In this document: positions 54,008-64,000 of the stretch, piece after piece | Numbering within the stretch: position 1 is the first letter of the stretch | Layout: each line of letters opens with the position of its first letter | Assembly (NCBI GenBank): GCA_964637875.1 | Contig: CAZWXK010000004.1 | Coordinates: forward strand, 29,845-93,844 | Length of the DNA: 64,000 nucleotides | Source: UBA5972 sp964637875 | GTDB lineage: Bacteria; Pseudomonadota; Alphaproteobacteria; Rhodobacterales; Rhodobacteraceae | Direction of reading: 5' to 3' | Notes under the pieces: generated by a model | What the model saw: only the letters and a program-made list of their open reading frames with translations | Database searches by the model: none | What the model was told of the DNA's origin: nothing | Position numbers and translations under genes: made by a program

Positions 54008-55453
54008 CTATCGTCGGCGTTCCTTGCGGGCCCGCCGCCGGGCCAGGGCAGATGCGGCCCGTTCGGCGACGCCGGCCAGCCCGCGCGCAGGCGCAGGCGT
54101 ACCGAGGTTGATCCGGCCTCCGCCCGGGGCATAGAGGCCGGCAAAGATGTCGCGCAGCCTGCGCCGTATCATGCTGCGCGCGGGCAGGTGGGCCATCAGG
54201 CCGTAGGTCGCTGCACTGCCTTCACGCGGCGCATCCGGATTTTCGCGCAACTGCCGGACCGCATCCGCAAGGTCGCCCAGATAACGGTCGAGGATACGCC
54301 CGTGATTCAGCGTGACCATGGCATGCAGGCCGTCGGGTCGCTGTACCCGGTCGATATGCCAGCCACGTTCCTCCATCAGGTCGCCTATGGCAAAGATGTC
54401 GATCTGCGGATCGATCGACCGATAGGCAAATAGCGGGCCGGTCGGAGCGCCGATGACGGCCAGCTCGGGAATTTCCCCGATACCGGCCTTCAGAGCCGCG
54501 GCGGTTGCTATCGTGTCGCGGGCCATGCGGCGATAGCCCTCGATCCCGATGCGCTGCAAGGTAGCCCAGGCGGTGGCATAGGCGGCCCCGGGGCGCGTGC
54601 CCAGCAGCCCGGCCGAGGCAAACATCCCCCCTGGCCATTCGGTTTCGACGAATATCTGATCCTTGAAAAGGTTCAGATCTCGATACAGGATCAACGACGC
54701 CCCCTTGCCCGCATAGCCGTATTTGTGAAGATCGGCCGATATCGACGTGACTCCCGGCGTCCGAAAATCCCACGCGGGCAGGGTTTCATCGTTCATTTCC
54801 ATGAATGGCAGGATAAAGCCGCCGACGCAGGCATCCACATGAAAAGGCACGCCGGCATCGGCCGCGATCGCCGCCATTTCGGGGATCGGGTCGATCATGC
54901 CACGCGGATATTCGGGGGCCGAGCCCAGCACCATGATGGTGCGTCGACCGATCATTCTTTTCAGTCGGCCCAGATCGGGACGATGCTCCCGGGTTTCGGG
55001 CAGGCGGCGCAAGCGGACACCGAAATATTCGGCCGCCTTCAGCCAGGCGACATGGCCGGTGAGGGGCACGATCATCTCGGGTTTTCGGACCCTGCGCAGG
55101 CGGCGTGCCCTGTCGCGATAGGTCTTGACCGCCAGCATGCAGCTTTCGGTGCCCCCGGCGGTCAGCATCCCGCACACCGTGTCGGGACCATGCAACAGCC
55201 GCGCGGCGGCAGCCACGATCTGGCTTTCCATCCGCTTGAGGCTTTGGAATGCGGCCGGGTTCAACCCGTTTGCCGAGGCAAAACGCCGCCCGGCATCGGT
55301 GATGAATTTTTCGTGCGCATCACTCAGATGATAGGTCAGCGAAAAGATACGACCGCCGCGATAATCAGGGTCGTTGCGCGCAAATTCGTCAAGCGCCTTC
55401 AGAATTTCCTGCTCGTCGCGCCCCTTTTCGGGCAGCGCTGTTTCCGTGCTCAT
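54008..55453 (-). CDS. Sphingosine-1-phosphate lyase-like PLP-dependent decarboxylase
   Basis: A 481-residue group II PLP enzyme. The Schiff-base lysine is in SISADLHKYGYAGKGASLI, with PFHVDACVGGFILP upstream holding the PLP-ring Asp, and TAGGTESCMLAVK near residue 100. This pattern is that of sphingosine-phosphate lyase and related bacterial enzymes rather than glutamate decarboxylase. Bacterial homologues are often simply annotated as aspartate aminotransferase family. The ATG at 55453 overlaps the stop of the DUF819-like membrane protein gene, so the two are coupled. The true substrate is unknown. Confidence 0.8.
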   Translation of the reverse strand: MSTETALPEKGRDEQEILKALDEFARNDPDYRGGRIFSLTYHLSDAHEKFITDAGRRFASANGLNPAAFQSLKRMESQIVAAAARLLHGPDTVCGMLTAGGTESCMLAVKTYRDRARRLRRVRKPEMIVPLTGHVAWLKAAEYFGVRLRRLPETREHRPDLGRLKRMIGRRTIMVLGSAPEYPRGMIDPIPEMAAIAADAGVPFHVDACVGGFILPFMEMNDETLPAWDFRTPGVTSISADLHKYGYAGKGASLILYRDLNLFKDQIFVETEWPGGMFASAGLLGTRPGAAYATAWATLQRIGIEGYRRMARDTIATAAALKAGIGEIPELAVIGAPTGPLFAYRSIDPQIDIFAIGDLMEERGWHIDRVQRPDGLHAMVTLNHGRILDRYLGDLADAVRQLRENPDAPREGSAATYGLMAHLPARSMIRRRLRDIFAGLYAPGGGRINLGTPAPARGLAGVAERAASALARRRARKERRR

Positions 55454-56598
55454 CCACCCATCCCCAGCAATCCCAGCGCAACCCCGATCGCCAGATAGTT
55501 CCCGATGGCAAAGCCCAGCAGACCTGCGGCAATCCCCGACATCAGGACGCGGTCATTTCCCAGCGCCCTCACCACCATCGGCACGAACGCCGGCGACATG
55601 ATCGCCGCAACCGAGGTGATCATGAAACTGTCCGCATCGACCCTGAACAAACGACACAGCAATGCGTGAAGGAACAGCGCGCCGAATGTCACGATCACGA
55701 CAAAGGCCACGACCTGCGCCTCGACCCCGGCCAGCCCCGCTAGGTTCAGCCCCGCCGCGACCGCAAATGAAAAGACATAGATCAGATACATGCCAAGCGA
55801 CGATGCTACCGGGTTGTCGCGCAGGAACCGGATCTGCCCGCCCAGCAACCCGAACGAGGTGATCAGCAGGATCGTCCAGACATCCTTGCTGCCAAAGGGC
55901 ACCAGCGGCGCAATGACAACGGCAAGCCCGACGCACAGCCCCGCGGCGACAAGGGCCAAGCCGCCGCGGAACAAGGTTGATCCGCTCGGGGCCATTTCTT
56001 CGGGTGCGGGGGAATGCCCTGTCTCTCCCGCAGGCGAGGGCAACAAGCGGCGAAAGAAACGCGGGGCCAGGGTCAGCATGAACAACAGATACAGCGCGCC
56101 AACCACGGTATCGACGGTCGCAAACATCAGATAGCGCGCATCCGGCACCCCCAGCGCCAGCTTGACCGCCCCCAGATTGGCCAGCCCGCCCGTATACATG
56201 CCGATGGCAAGCCCGGTAAGTTGCGCCCGCAACGTGGTGCTGCCACCCGTGACAAGGAACATCACCACGGCGACCAGGGTGACCGATACCACCGCCAGCG
56301 TCATCCCCTTCATTGCAGGCCCCGCAAGGCGACGCCACGCGCGCAGATCGATCCCGAACATCAGCAGTGGCAGTGCCAGCGCCAGACTGGCCTCGACCAT
56401 CCTGTTGCGCATCGGCTCGGCCGCAGCTGGCAACAGCCCGCTGAGCCCCAGCAGCATGCCGGCCGCATAGGACAGAACCACAGGCCCGATCGCGCGCGCC
56501 CAGCGCCAATGCCGGGCGGCCAGCAGCAGGCCAAGCGGAACCGCAAGAAAAAGAACGGCAACAAGTATATCGCGCAATTCAAACCCCTGAACAGACAA
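55450..56598 (-). CDS. DUF819 family integral membrane protein
   Basis: About 382 residues with 10-11 hydrophobic helices and a charged middle loop (SPAGETGHSPAPEEMAPSG). Motifs include MFGIDLRAWRRLAGPAMKGM, GLAIGMYTGGLANLGAVKLALGVP and the C-terminal ITSVAAIMSPAFVPMVVRALGNDRVLMSGIAAGLLGFAIGN-type region (SPAFVP). DUF819 members are probable transporters of unknown substrate. The start is uncertain: a TTG at 56598 or at 56625; a TTGACA at 56630-56635 (minus strand) may be a -35 box, favouring a start downstream. Its stop overlaps the PLP enzyme start, hinting at uptake of that enzyme's substrate. Confidence 0.75.
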   Translation of the reverse strand: MSVQGFELRDILVAVLFLAVPLGLLLAARHWRWARAIGPVVLSYAAGMLLGLSGLLPAAAEPMRNRMVEASLALALPLLMFGIDLRAWRRLAGPAMKGMTLAVVSVTLVAVVMFLVTGGSTTLRAQLTGLAIGMYTGGLANLGAVKLALGVPDARYLMFATVDTVVGALYLLFMLTLAPRFFRRLLPSPAGETGHSPAPEEMAPSGSTLFRGGLALVAAGLCVGLAVVIAPLVPFGSKDVWTILLITSFGLLGGQIRFLRDNPVASSLGMYLIYVFSFAVAAGLNLAGLAGVEAQVVAFVVIVTFGALFLHALLCRLFRVDADSFMITSVAAIMSPAFVPMVVRALGNDRVLMSGIAAGLLGFAIGNYLAIGVALGLLGMGG

Positions 56599-56664
56599 TA
56601 TCCACCAGCCTTGTCGCCACGACAAAAACTGTCAAGCCCAACCTCGGCTTGGCCCCCCCATGCC

Positions 56665-56710
56665 TTCTTCTTTGCGCAAATACGCCGGGGGTGCGGGGGC
56701 TGGCCCCCGC
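56665..56710 (+). repeat. Rhodobacteraceae-type TTCTTCTTTGC hairpin repeat, copy 2
   Basis: TTCTTCTTTGCGC is followed by AAATACGCCGGGGG and a GGGGGCTGGCCCCC hairpin at 56695-56708, the same arrangement and orientation as at 25994-26054. It lies between the end of carB and the DUF819-like gene, both on the minus strand, so it could act as an RNA hairpin ending or trimming the carB transcript. Confidence 0.65.
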
Positions 56711-56731
56711 GAACAACGCCCGCCCGCAACC

Positions 56732-60025
<3,294 letters not shown>

Positions 60026-60132
60026 GTCCGGTCCTGCAGCTCAACCGCTGCCCGAGGGTCGGGGCGCGGAGGGATTCGTCGGCGATTTGCAAATTGTCGT
60101 GGGTTTAAGTCCGCTGGCCGTTTGGCACAAGG

Positions 60133-61512
60133 TCATTTCGCCCCTTCGTCATCTGTCAGGCGCGCGCGTGCGGGCCGGGGCCGGGTTGCTGTTGTCCCCG
60201 TGCCGGGCGATCCCGACAAAAGGAAAAGCACCATGATTCCCGCCATGGCAAGTGTTCCGCCGATCTGCCCGGGAAACAGGGGGATCGGCTGCCACGGTGT
60301 CGCCCCCATTGCCGGCAGGAGCATGACCGGCAGGCTGATCACAAGTACAAGTGATACTGTCGCCAGCCTGCGCAGGCGTGCGACAGCCCTGCCCATGAGG
60401 GCCGGGAAAAGGTATACCACGCTCAGATAGTGATAGGCCCAGCTCAGCGGGCTGACCAACGACACGAATATGAGCAGCGCCGGCCAGATCGCGCGATGCA
60501 GGCGCGTGTCGTCGGCAGCGCGGGCCATGCGCCAGAAAAGGCCGAGCCCAGCGATCATGATCCCCCGGACGACCCAGGTCAGCAGGAAGGGCGCGGCCGC
60601 GATCAGACCCGATTGCGCGACGGTTTCCGGCGCTGCCGCCGGAACCGGTGCCAGATGGTCGGCGCCAAGAAACTGGCCCAGCAGGGACTGGATGTTGAAG
60701 GTGATCGGCATGATCACGAGCGATGCGGAAATCCTGCCCAGCAGGCGCAGGAATTCCAGGTTCAGATCGATGCCGGCAACCACGAGCGATGCCAGTCCCA
60801 GCAGGGCGCCGGCCACGGCAAAGGCCCTGAGCGGAGCCCAGTCGCGCCGGGCCGCCCAGATCACGATGAACAACAGGGGATACAGCTTGATCGAGCTTGC
60901 CAATGCAAGCGCGATGCCGGCACTGACCGGAGCCCGGGCACGGCGGCGCTCGATCGCCAGAAGAATCAGGAAGGATACCGCAATCTGCGGCTGGTTCTGA
61001 TCCAGCGCGACAAATCCGATGGGTGTGATCAGCGCGATCGCCAGGCCCGATGCCATCCATCCGGTCAGGGACATGCGGGGCCGAATGATCCGCCATGCCA
61101 GCGCCGCGCTCAGGGCCATCAGCGCCGGGTTGAGCAGGCTGGCGATCGCCAGGAATGTTTGCGCTGAAAGCAGGGTTGTCAGCGGGGCAGTGACCGCCGC
61201 CCAGAGTGGCGGGTAGATATATGGATACAGCCGGATGTCCCCCAGACCCAGGGCACCTGCGACGGCGGGCCAGCTGTCGGGCACGCCTAGGTCGAATACC
61301 TGTTTCCCGCCGGCATAGATCTGGTCGATCTGCCCGGCTGCAAACTGTTTGCCCGCAAGATACAGTGCGATCAGATCGGATGACGTGCCCGCACGAAAAA
61401 AGACAAGGGACGCCGCCACCAGGATCGCCCCCAGGAACCACGCCCCCAGAGCATCTGAATCGAAAACGGATTTCTGCACGGCCCTGCCTGCCTGATTTCG
61501 GTCTTGTGACAA
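60133..61512 (-). CDS. GT87 (DUF2029) family membrane glycosyltransferase
   Basis: A 459-residue polytopic membrane protein with about ten helices. The first periplasmic loop has FFRAGTSSDLIALYLAGKQF and LYPYIYPPLWAAVTAPL, and the middle has the family-typical GIALALASSIKLYPLLFIVIWAARRDW. Members of this GT-C group transfer mannose or arabinose from polyprenyl phosphate in actinobacteria; the role in alphaproteobacteria is not known. The start is uncertain: a TTG at 61512 gives this length, and a GTG at 61479 behind GGCAGGCAGGG is equally good. It follows an independent gap, so it is probably its own unit. Confidence 0.75.
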   Translation of the reverse strand: MSQDRNQAGRAVQKSVFDSDALGAWFLGAILVAASLVFFRAGTSSDLIALYLAGKQFAAGQIDQIYAGGKQVFDLGVPDSWPAVAGALGLGDIRLYPYIYPPLWAAVTAPLTTLLSAQTFLAIASLLNPALMALSAALAWRIIRPRMSLTGWMASGLAIALITPIGFVALDQNQPQIAVSFLILLAIERRRARAPVSAGIALALASSIKLYPLLFIVIWAARRDWAPLRAFAVAGALLGLASLVVAGIDLNLEFLRLLGRISASLVIMPITFNIQSLLGQFLGADHLAPVPAAAPETVAQSGLIAAAPFLLTWVVRGIMIAGLGLFWRMARAADDTRLHRAIWPALLIFVSLVSPLSWAYHYLSVVYLFPALMGRAVARLRRLATVSLVLVISLPVMLLPAMGATPWQPIPLFPGQIGGTLAMAGIMVLFLLSGSPGTGTTATRPRPARARLTDDEGAK

Positions 61513-61621
61513 GCAGGATTACTATCTTTGGCCGGTGGCGGAAAGGGCGTGTTTTGACACAATACCGATCAAAATGGCGGTATTGATTGCTCGGGGCGGT
61601 CACGGAACTGTCGGCAATGAA

Positions 61622-61652
61622 GGGCCCGGCACCCTTGGGGTGTGCCGGGCCC
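61622..61652 (-). terminator. Strong hairpin downstream of the cytochrome operon
   Basis: GGGCCCGGCAC at 61622-61632 is the exact reverse complement of GTGCCGGGCCC at 61642-61652 (11-base-pair stem, 9-base loop). It lies about 50 bases beyond the DHC stop on the minus strand. Only a weak T run (TTCATT) follows. Part of the sequence is shared with the hairpin at 53917-53941. Confidence 0.65.
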
Positions 61653-61702
61653 GGAAGGAGGGCCATGGTGGTGGGCCCGCAATCGGTTCGGGATGGACCG
61701 GC

Positions 61703-62170
61703 TCAGTCGTCCTCGAATCGACCTCGGGCGGCCCCCCTGTGGCAGGCCTCGCAGTTGGAAATCGAACCGACGGCCTTTTTCGATCTTGCCCAGGCGCGCA
61801 GCCTGTTGCCATGCTCGCTCCAGAACCAGGGCAGCTCGGTGATGCGCATCGGCACCTTGCCCGCCGGGATGCGCCGCAGCCAGTACGGGTTGCGGCCGTT
61901 GGCGTCGGCCGCGTTGGCCAGGACATAGCTTTCGATTGCCTTCAGGGTGGCGTCGTCCAGGCTGGCATCCTCGCCGAAATGGTTGGACAGGTCACCAAGG
62001 ATCGCGCGCCAGGAGCGCTGGGGCAGAAAGCCGGGATCATAGGCCAGGTGACAGGCCGAACATTCGTTTGAAAACAGCTGCCGACCGGTTTCGGCCGCAT
62101 CTGTCGGCGCCGGCCGAAGGGTGGTTGCGACAACCACCGACAAAAGGGCGGTGAAAATGAATTTCTGCAT
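61703..62170 (-). CDS. Periplasmic diheme cytochrome c (DHC type)
   Basis: A 155-residue protein with a signal peptide ending TDAAE and two heme c sites, CSACH at 37-41 and CEACH at 140-144. The segment NHFGEDASLDDAT at 63-75 is identical to one in the C-terminal domain of the cytochrome b upstream. Size, heme spacing and partners match DHC, the diheme cytochrome that reduces SHP in Rhodobacter sphaeroides. The ATG at 62170 follows the SHP stop by 14 bases. The acidic tail FEDD ends the protein. Last gene of the operon. Confidence 0.88.
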   Translation of the reverse strand: MQKFIFTALLSVVVATTLRPAPTDAAETGRQLFSNECSACHLAYDPGFLPQRSWRAILGDLSNHFGEDASLDDATLKAIESYVLANAADANGRNPYWLRRIPAGKVPMRITELPWFWSEHGNRLRAWARSKKAVGSISNCEACHRGAARGRFEDD

Positions 62171-62184
62171 GTCTGGCTCCAGCT

Positions 62185-62598
62185 CTAGAGGTTTGAAAGA
62201 TAGGTCAGGAAGTCGCCCTTTTCGAGCGCGGTACATTCCCGCCCGAGGACACTGCGGCAGTTGCGGCGGAACCATTTCGCCACCTTCTTGGGGTCGGTGA
62301 AACGGCCCGGGTTGCGCGACACGGCCATCGGTTCGATCACCTTGCCAACGCGTGTCCGGCCTTGGTTGCGCGGATCATTCGTATGGCAGGTGGAGCAGCT
62401 GGGCGTTTCAGGCTTGCCGCTGGAATGGCGGGCATGAAAGAACTGCTTGCCACGTTCGGCAGAAAAGGACGAAACACCTGCCTCGGCCTTGAACTGATTG
62501 ATGATCGCGTCGCGGGCCGGATCGGCACTCGCGGGCTGACCCAGGGCGAGTGTTCCCAGCATGAGGGCAGGAAAGATACTGCGCATGGTCCTGTTCAT
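62185..62598 (-). CDS. shp: SHP-type oxygen-binding cytochrome c (DUF1924)
   Basis: A 137-residue protein with a signal peptide ending PASAD and one heme site CSTCH at 68-72 preceded by GKPETPS. The C-terminal RFTDPKKVAKWFRRNCRSVLGRECT holds the asparagine (about residue 113) that is the removable sixth heme ligand in Rhodobacter sphaeroides SHP, plus the Cys pair (114 and 122) of its disulfide. SHP binds oxygen, NO and other ligands and is thought to act as an NO- or oxygen-reacting terminal oxidase. The start overlaps the cytochrome b stop (ATGA) behind GGAGACC. Confidence 0.9.
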   Translation of the reverse strand: MNRTMRSIFPALMLGTLALGQPASADPARDAIINQFKAEAGVSSFSAERGKQFFHARHSSGKPETPSCSTCHTNDPRNQGRTRVGKVIEPMAVSRNPGRFTDPKKVAKWFRRNCRSVLGRECTALEKGDFLTYLSNL

Positions 62599-63782
62599 TT
62601 TCTGGTCTCCTCGGGTATCTTGATATTGGCCGGATAGAACATTCCGGTTTCGGCGTCGCCGTGACAGGCGGCGCAGTTCGAGCGGGCAAAGATCGGCTTG
62701 CGCCTGAACACCGCGTCGGGGATGGCGGCATGCGCCTTTTTCCAGAACGGGGTCGAGGTCAGGCTGATCGGGTTGGCAGGGTCTGCCCTGGCCAGAACAT
62801 GGGCTGGCTTGGTATCCACGGTTTCGGCCGCGTGGGCGGTGAGCCATTCCGTCAGCTGCCGCCGTGTGGCGTCGTCGAGGCTGGCGTCCTCGCCAAAGTG
62901 GTTGTCAAGTCGATCCATCAGAAGGCGCCAGCGATCCGATGACATCAGGCTGGGGTTGTAGGGAATATGGCAATCGCCACATTCGCTGGCATAACCGGGG
63001 TCGAGCCGGGTCACCGGCAGGCGTGGCACGGGCTTCAGGGCAAGGCCGGTGCCCACAAGCAACGCCGCGGCACCGCCACCCAGGATGATCAGCCCGGCCG
63101 TGCGCGGATGGGCGTCGCGCCGGGGCGGAAGAATGTCGTTTTCACCCACGCGCTTGCGGCCCGAAATCATGGCGAGAGGCAGGTTTTCCCTGGTGCGCAG
63201 ACTTTCATAGATCGCGCCTGCGATGTGGAATGCAATCAGCCCCAGCAGGCCCCAGGCCAGCCAGTTGTGCAGCCCGTTGATCCGGTTGCCCAGGTCATAG
63301 CTGATGGCAAAGCCCAGCGGCCCGGTCTTGAAGATCCCCCCCAGAGCGATCGTGCCGGTCAGCGCCAGCAGCAGGATCGCGGCGATCAGCAACAGGATCA
63401 TCCAGCCGCCCGCCGGGTTGTGGCCCACATGGCGCGGGGCGCGGTTGTCGCGCAGCTCGGCAATATGGTGCAGGGTTTTCAGCGGTCCTTCGACAAAGCC
63501 TTCAAAGCGGGCAAATCTTCCGCCCGCGAAACCCCAGACGATACGCGCCAGAACCAGTGCCGCGGCAACCGTGCCGGCAAGAAGATGCAGTTTCAGCCAG
63601 GTCGGGCCCAGAACAAGGCCGGTCACGGCTCCGATGGTGACCATTGTCACCAGAAGCCAGTGAAACAGACGGATGAAGGCATCCCATACCATCTGTCTGT
63701 CCGGCTGCGGCACAACCCGTGCACGCGCCCCACCCGGTTCCGGGAGAGCGGGCCTGTTGCTGGTGGGGTCGGTAATCTGCAT
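62595..63782 (-). CDS. Cytochrome b561-type membrane protein fused to a diheme DHC domain
   Basis: A 395-residue protein. Residues 1-205 form a four-helix cytochrome b (WDAFIRLFHWLLVTMV with His41, His66, HNWLAWGLLGLIAFHIAG with His172 and His186), the electron entry from quinol. A linker and a fifth helix at about 229-249 lead to a periplasmic domain with CGDCH at 268-272 and CAACH at 370-374. This domain closely resembles the separate DHC protein, including NHFGEDASLDDAT. The chosen ATG at 63782 excludes a poor upstream extension. In known SHP operons the cytochrome b and DHC are described as separate genes. It starts the operon with shp and dhc. Confidence 0.87.
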   Translation of the reverse strand: MQITDPTSNRPALPEPGGARARVVPQPDRQMVWDAFIRLFHWLLVTMVTIGAVTGLVLGPTWLKLHLLAGTVAAALVLARIVWGFAGGRFARFEGFVEGPLKTLHHIAELRDNRAPRHVGHNPAGGWMILLLIAAILLLALTGTIALGGIFKTGPLGFAISYDLGNRINGLHNWLAWGLLGLIAFHIAGAIYESLRTRENLPLAMISGRKRVGENDILPPRRDAHPRTAGLIILGGGAAALLVGTGLALKPVPRLPVTRLDPGYASECGDCHIPYNPSLMSSDRWRLLMDRLDNHFGEDASLDDATRRQLTEWLTAHAAETVDTKPAHVLARADPANPISLTSTPFWKKAHAAIPDAVFRRKPIFARSNCAACHGDAETGMFYPANIKIPEETRK

Positions 63783-63952
63783 CACATGCTCGGGGGGTTG
63801 CCTGTAGACTGGCCCCAGACTGGCGCAGGGAGCCGGTCGGGGGAATTGCCGAAAGGTTGGATTTTCCGTGCCATGTGCCGCCTGCAACCAGAGTTTAGGG
63901 CCCGTCGCGTTTGATCGAATTCTCCTGGCCCGGGTCGCGTAGCGTCCCGGGC

Positions 63953-63983
63953 ATGCGCCCGCCCGCCCCCATGGCGGGCGCAT
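63953..63983. terminator. Strong hairpin near the window end
   Basis: ATGCGCCCGCC at 63953-63963 is the exact reverse complement of GGCGGGCGCAT at 63973-63983 (11-base-pair stem, 9-base loop). It probably ends a transcript coming from beyond the window. The region 63783-63952 should carry the promoter of the cytochrome operon; no clear -35/-10 pair stands out. Confidence 0.5.
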
Positions 63984-64000
63984 CCGCGCCCACCCGGGCG

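Overview
The window looks like chromosomal DNA of an alphaproteobacterium of the Rhodobacteraceae (Rhodobacter/Roseobacter type). It is GC-rich, and the genes have typical rhodobacterial content: an SHP-type oxygen-binding cytochrome c operon, a pccB-pccA-scpA propionyl-CoA block interleaved with small conserved proteins, choXWV/betI/betA, and PrtD/PrtE-like type I secretion. It also carries a GTTC-N7-GTTC LexA box and a C-rich hairpin repeat of a kind common in this family. I see no rRNA, tRNA, CRISPR array, prophage or insertion sequence. A run of exactly 100 N at 22426-22525 shows that this is scaffolded draft sequence.

Layout. 1-370: start of mlaA (runs off the edge). 595-3656: type I secretion ABC transporter and its membrane-fusion partner. 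3729-8385: RidA-like protein, glycerophosphodiesterase, FemAB-like acyltransferase, phhB, ferredoxin reductase and rsmD. 8434-14121: recQ, yaaA, a LexA-controlled lone imuB, a membrane-tethered LuxR regulator and a secreted Gly-rich protein. 14370-16280: GFA protein, RluA synthase and an ATC hydrolase-like protein. 16384-22603: dTDP-rhamnose genes rfbCBDA facing two glycosyltransferase genes, one split by the assembly gap. 22814-24277: soluble PAS histidine kinase. 24322-29883: choline import and oxidation (betA, betI, choXWV). 29837-31859: class V aminotransferase with a divergent Lrp regulator. 31921-37169: a four-gene signalling operon of a cysteine-free periplasmic protein, two histidine kinases (one degenerate) and a sigma-54 activator.

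37356-52151 is dominated by C3/C4 metabolism: prpE (propionyl-CoA synthetase), maeB (malic enzyme), nhaA, scpA (methylmalonyl-CoA mutase), pccA and pccB (propionyl-CoA carboxylase), plus small proteins embedded between them. A cluster of TTTGCAAA-type palindromes lies in front of pccB. PrpE makes propionyl-CoA, PccAB makes methylmalonyl-CoA, ScpA makes succinyl-CoA, and MaeB can pull malate to pyruvate. The epimerase and the expected ScfR-type regulator are not in the window.

52152-61512: yebC, a DMT permease, a coupled DUF819 membrane protein and sphingosine-phosphate-lyase-like PLP enzyme, carB, and a GT87 family membrane glycosyltransferase. 61703-63782: cytochrome operon (cytochrome b - SHP - DHC) in which the cytochrome b carries an extra C-terminal diheme domain homologous to the separate DHC protein. 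The most unusual parts of the window are this cytochrome b-DHC fusion and the 31921-37169 signalling operon.
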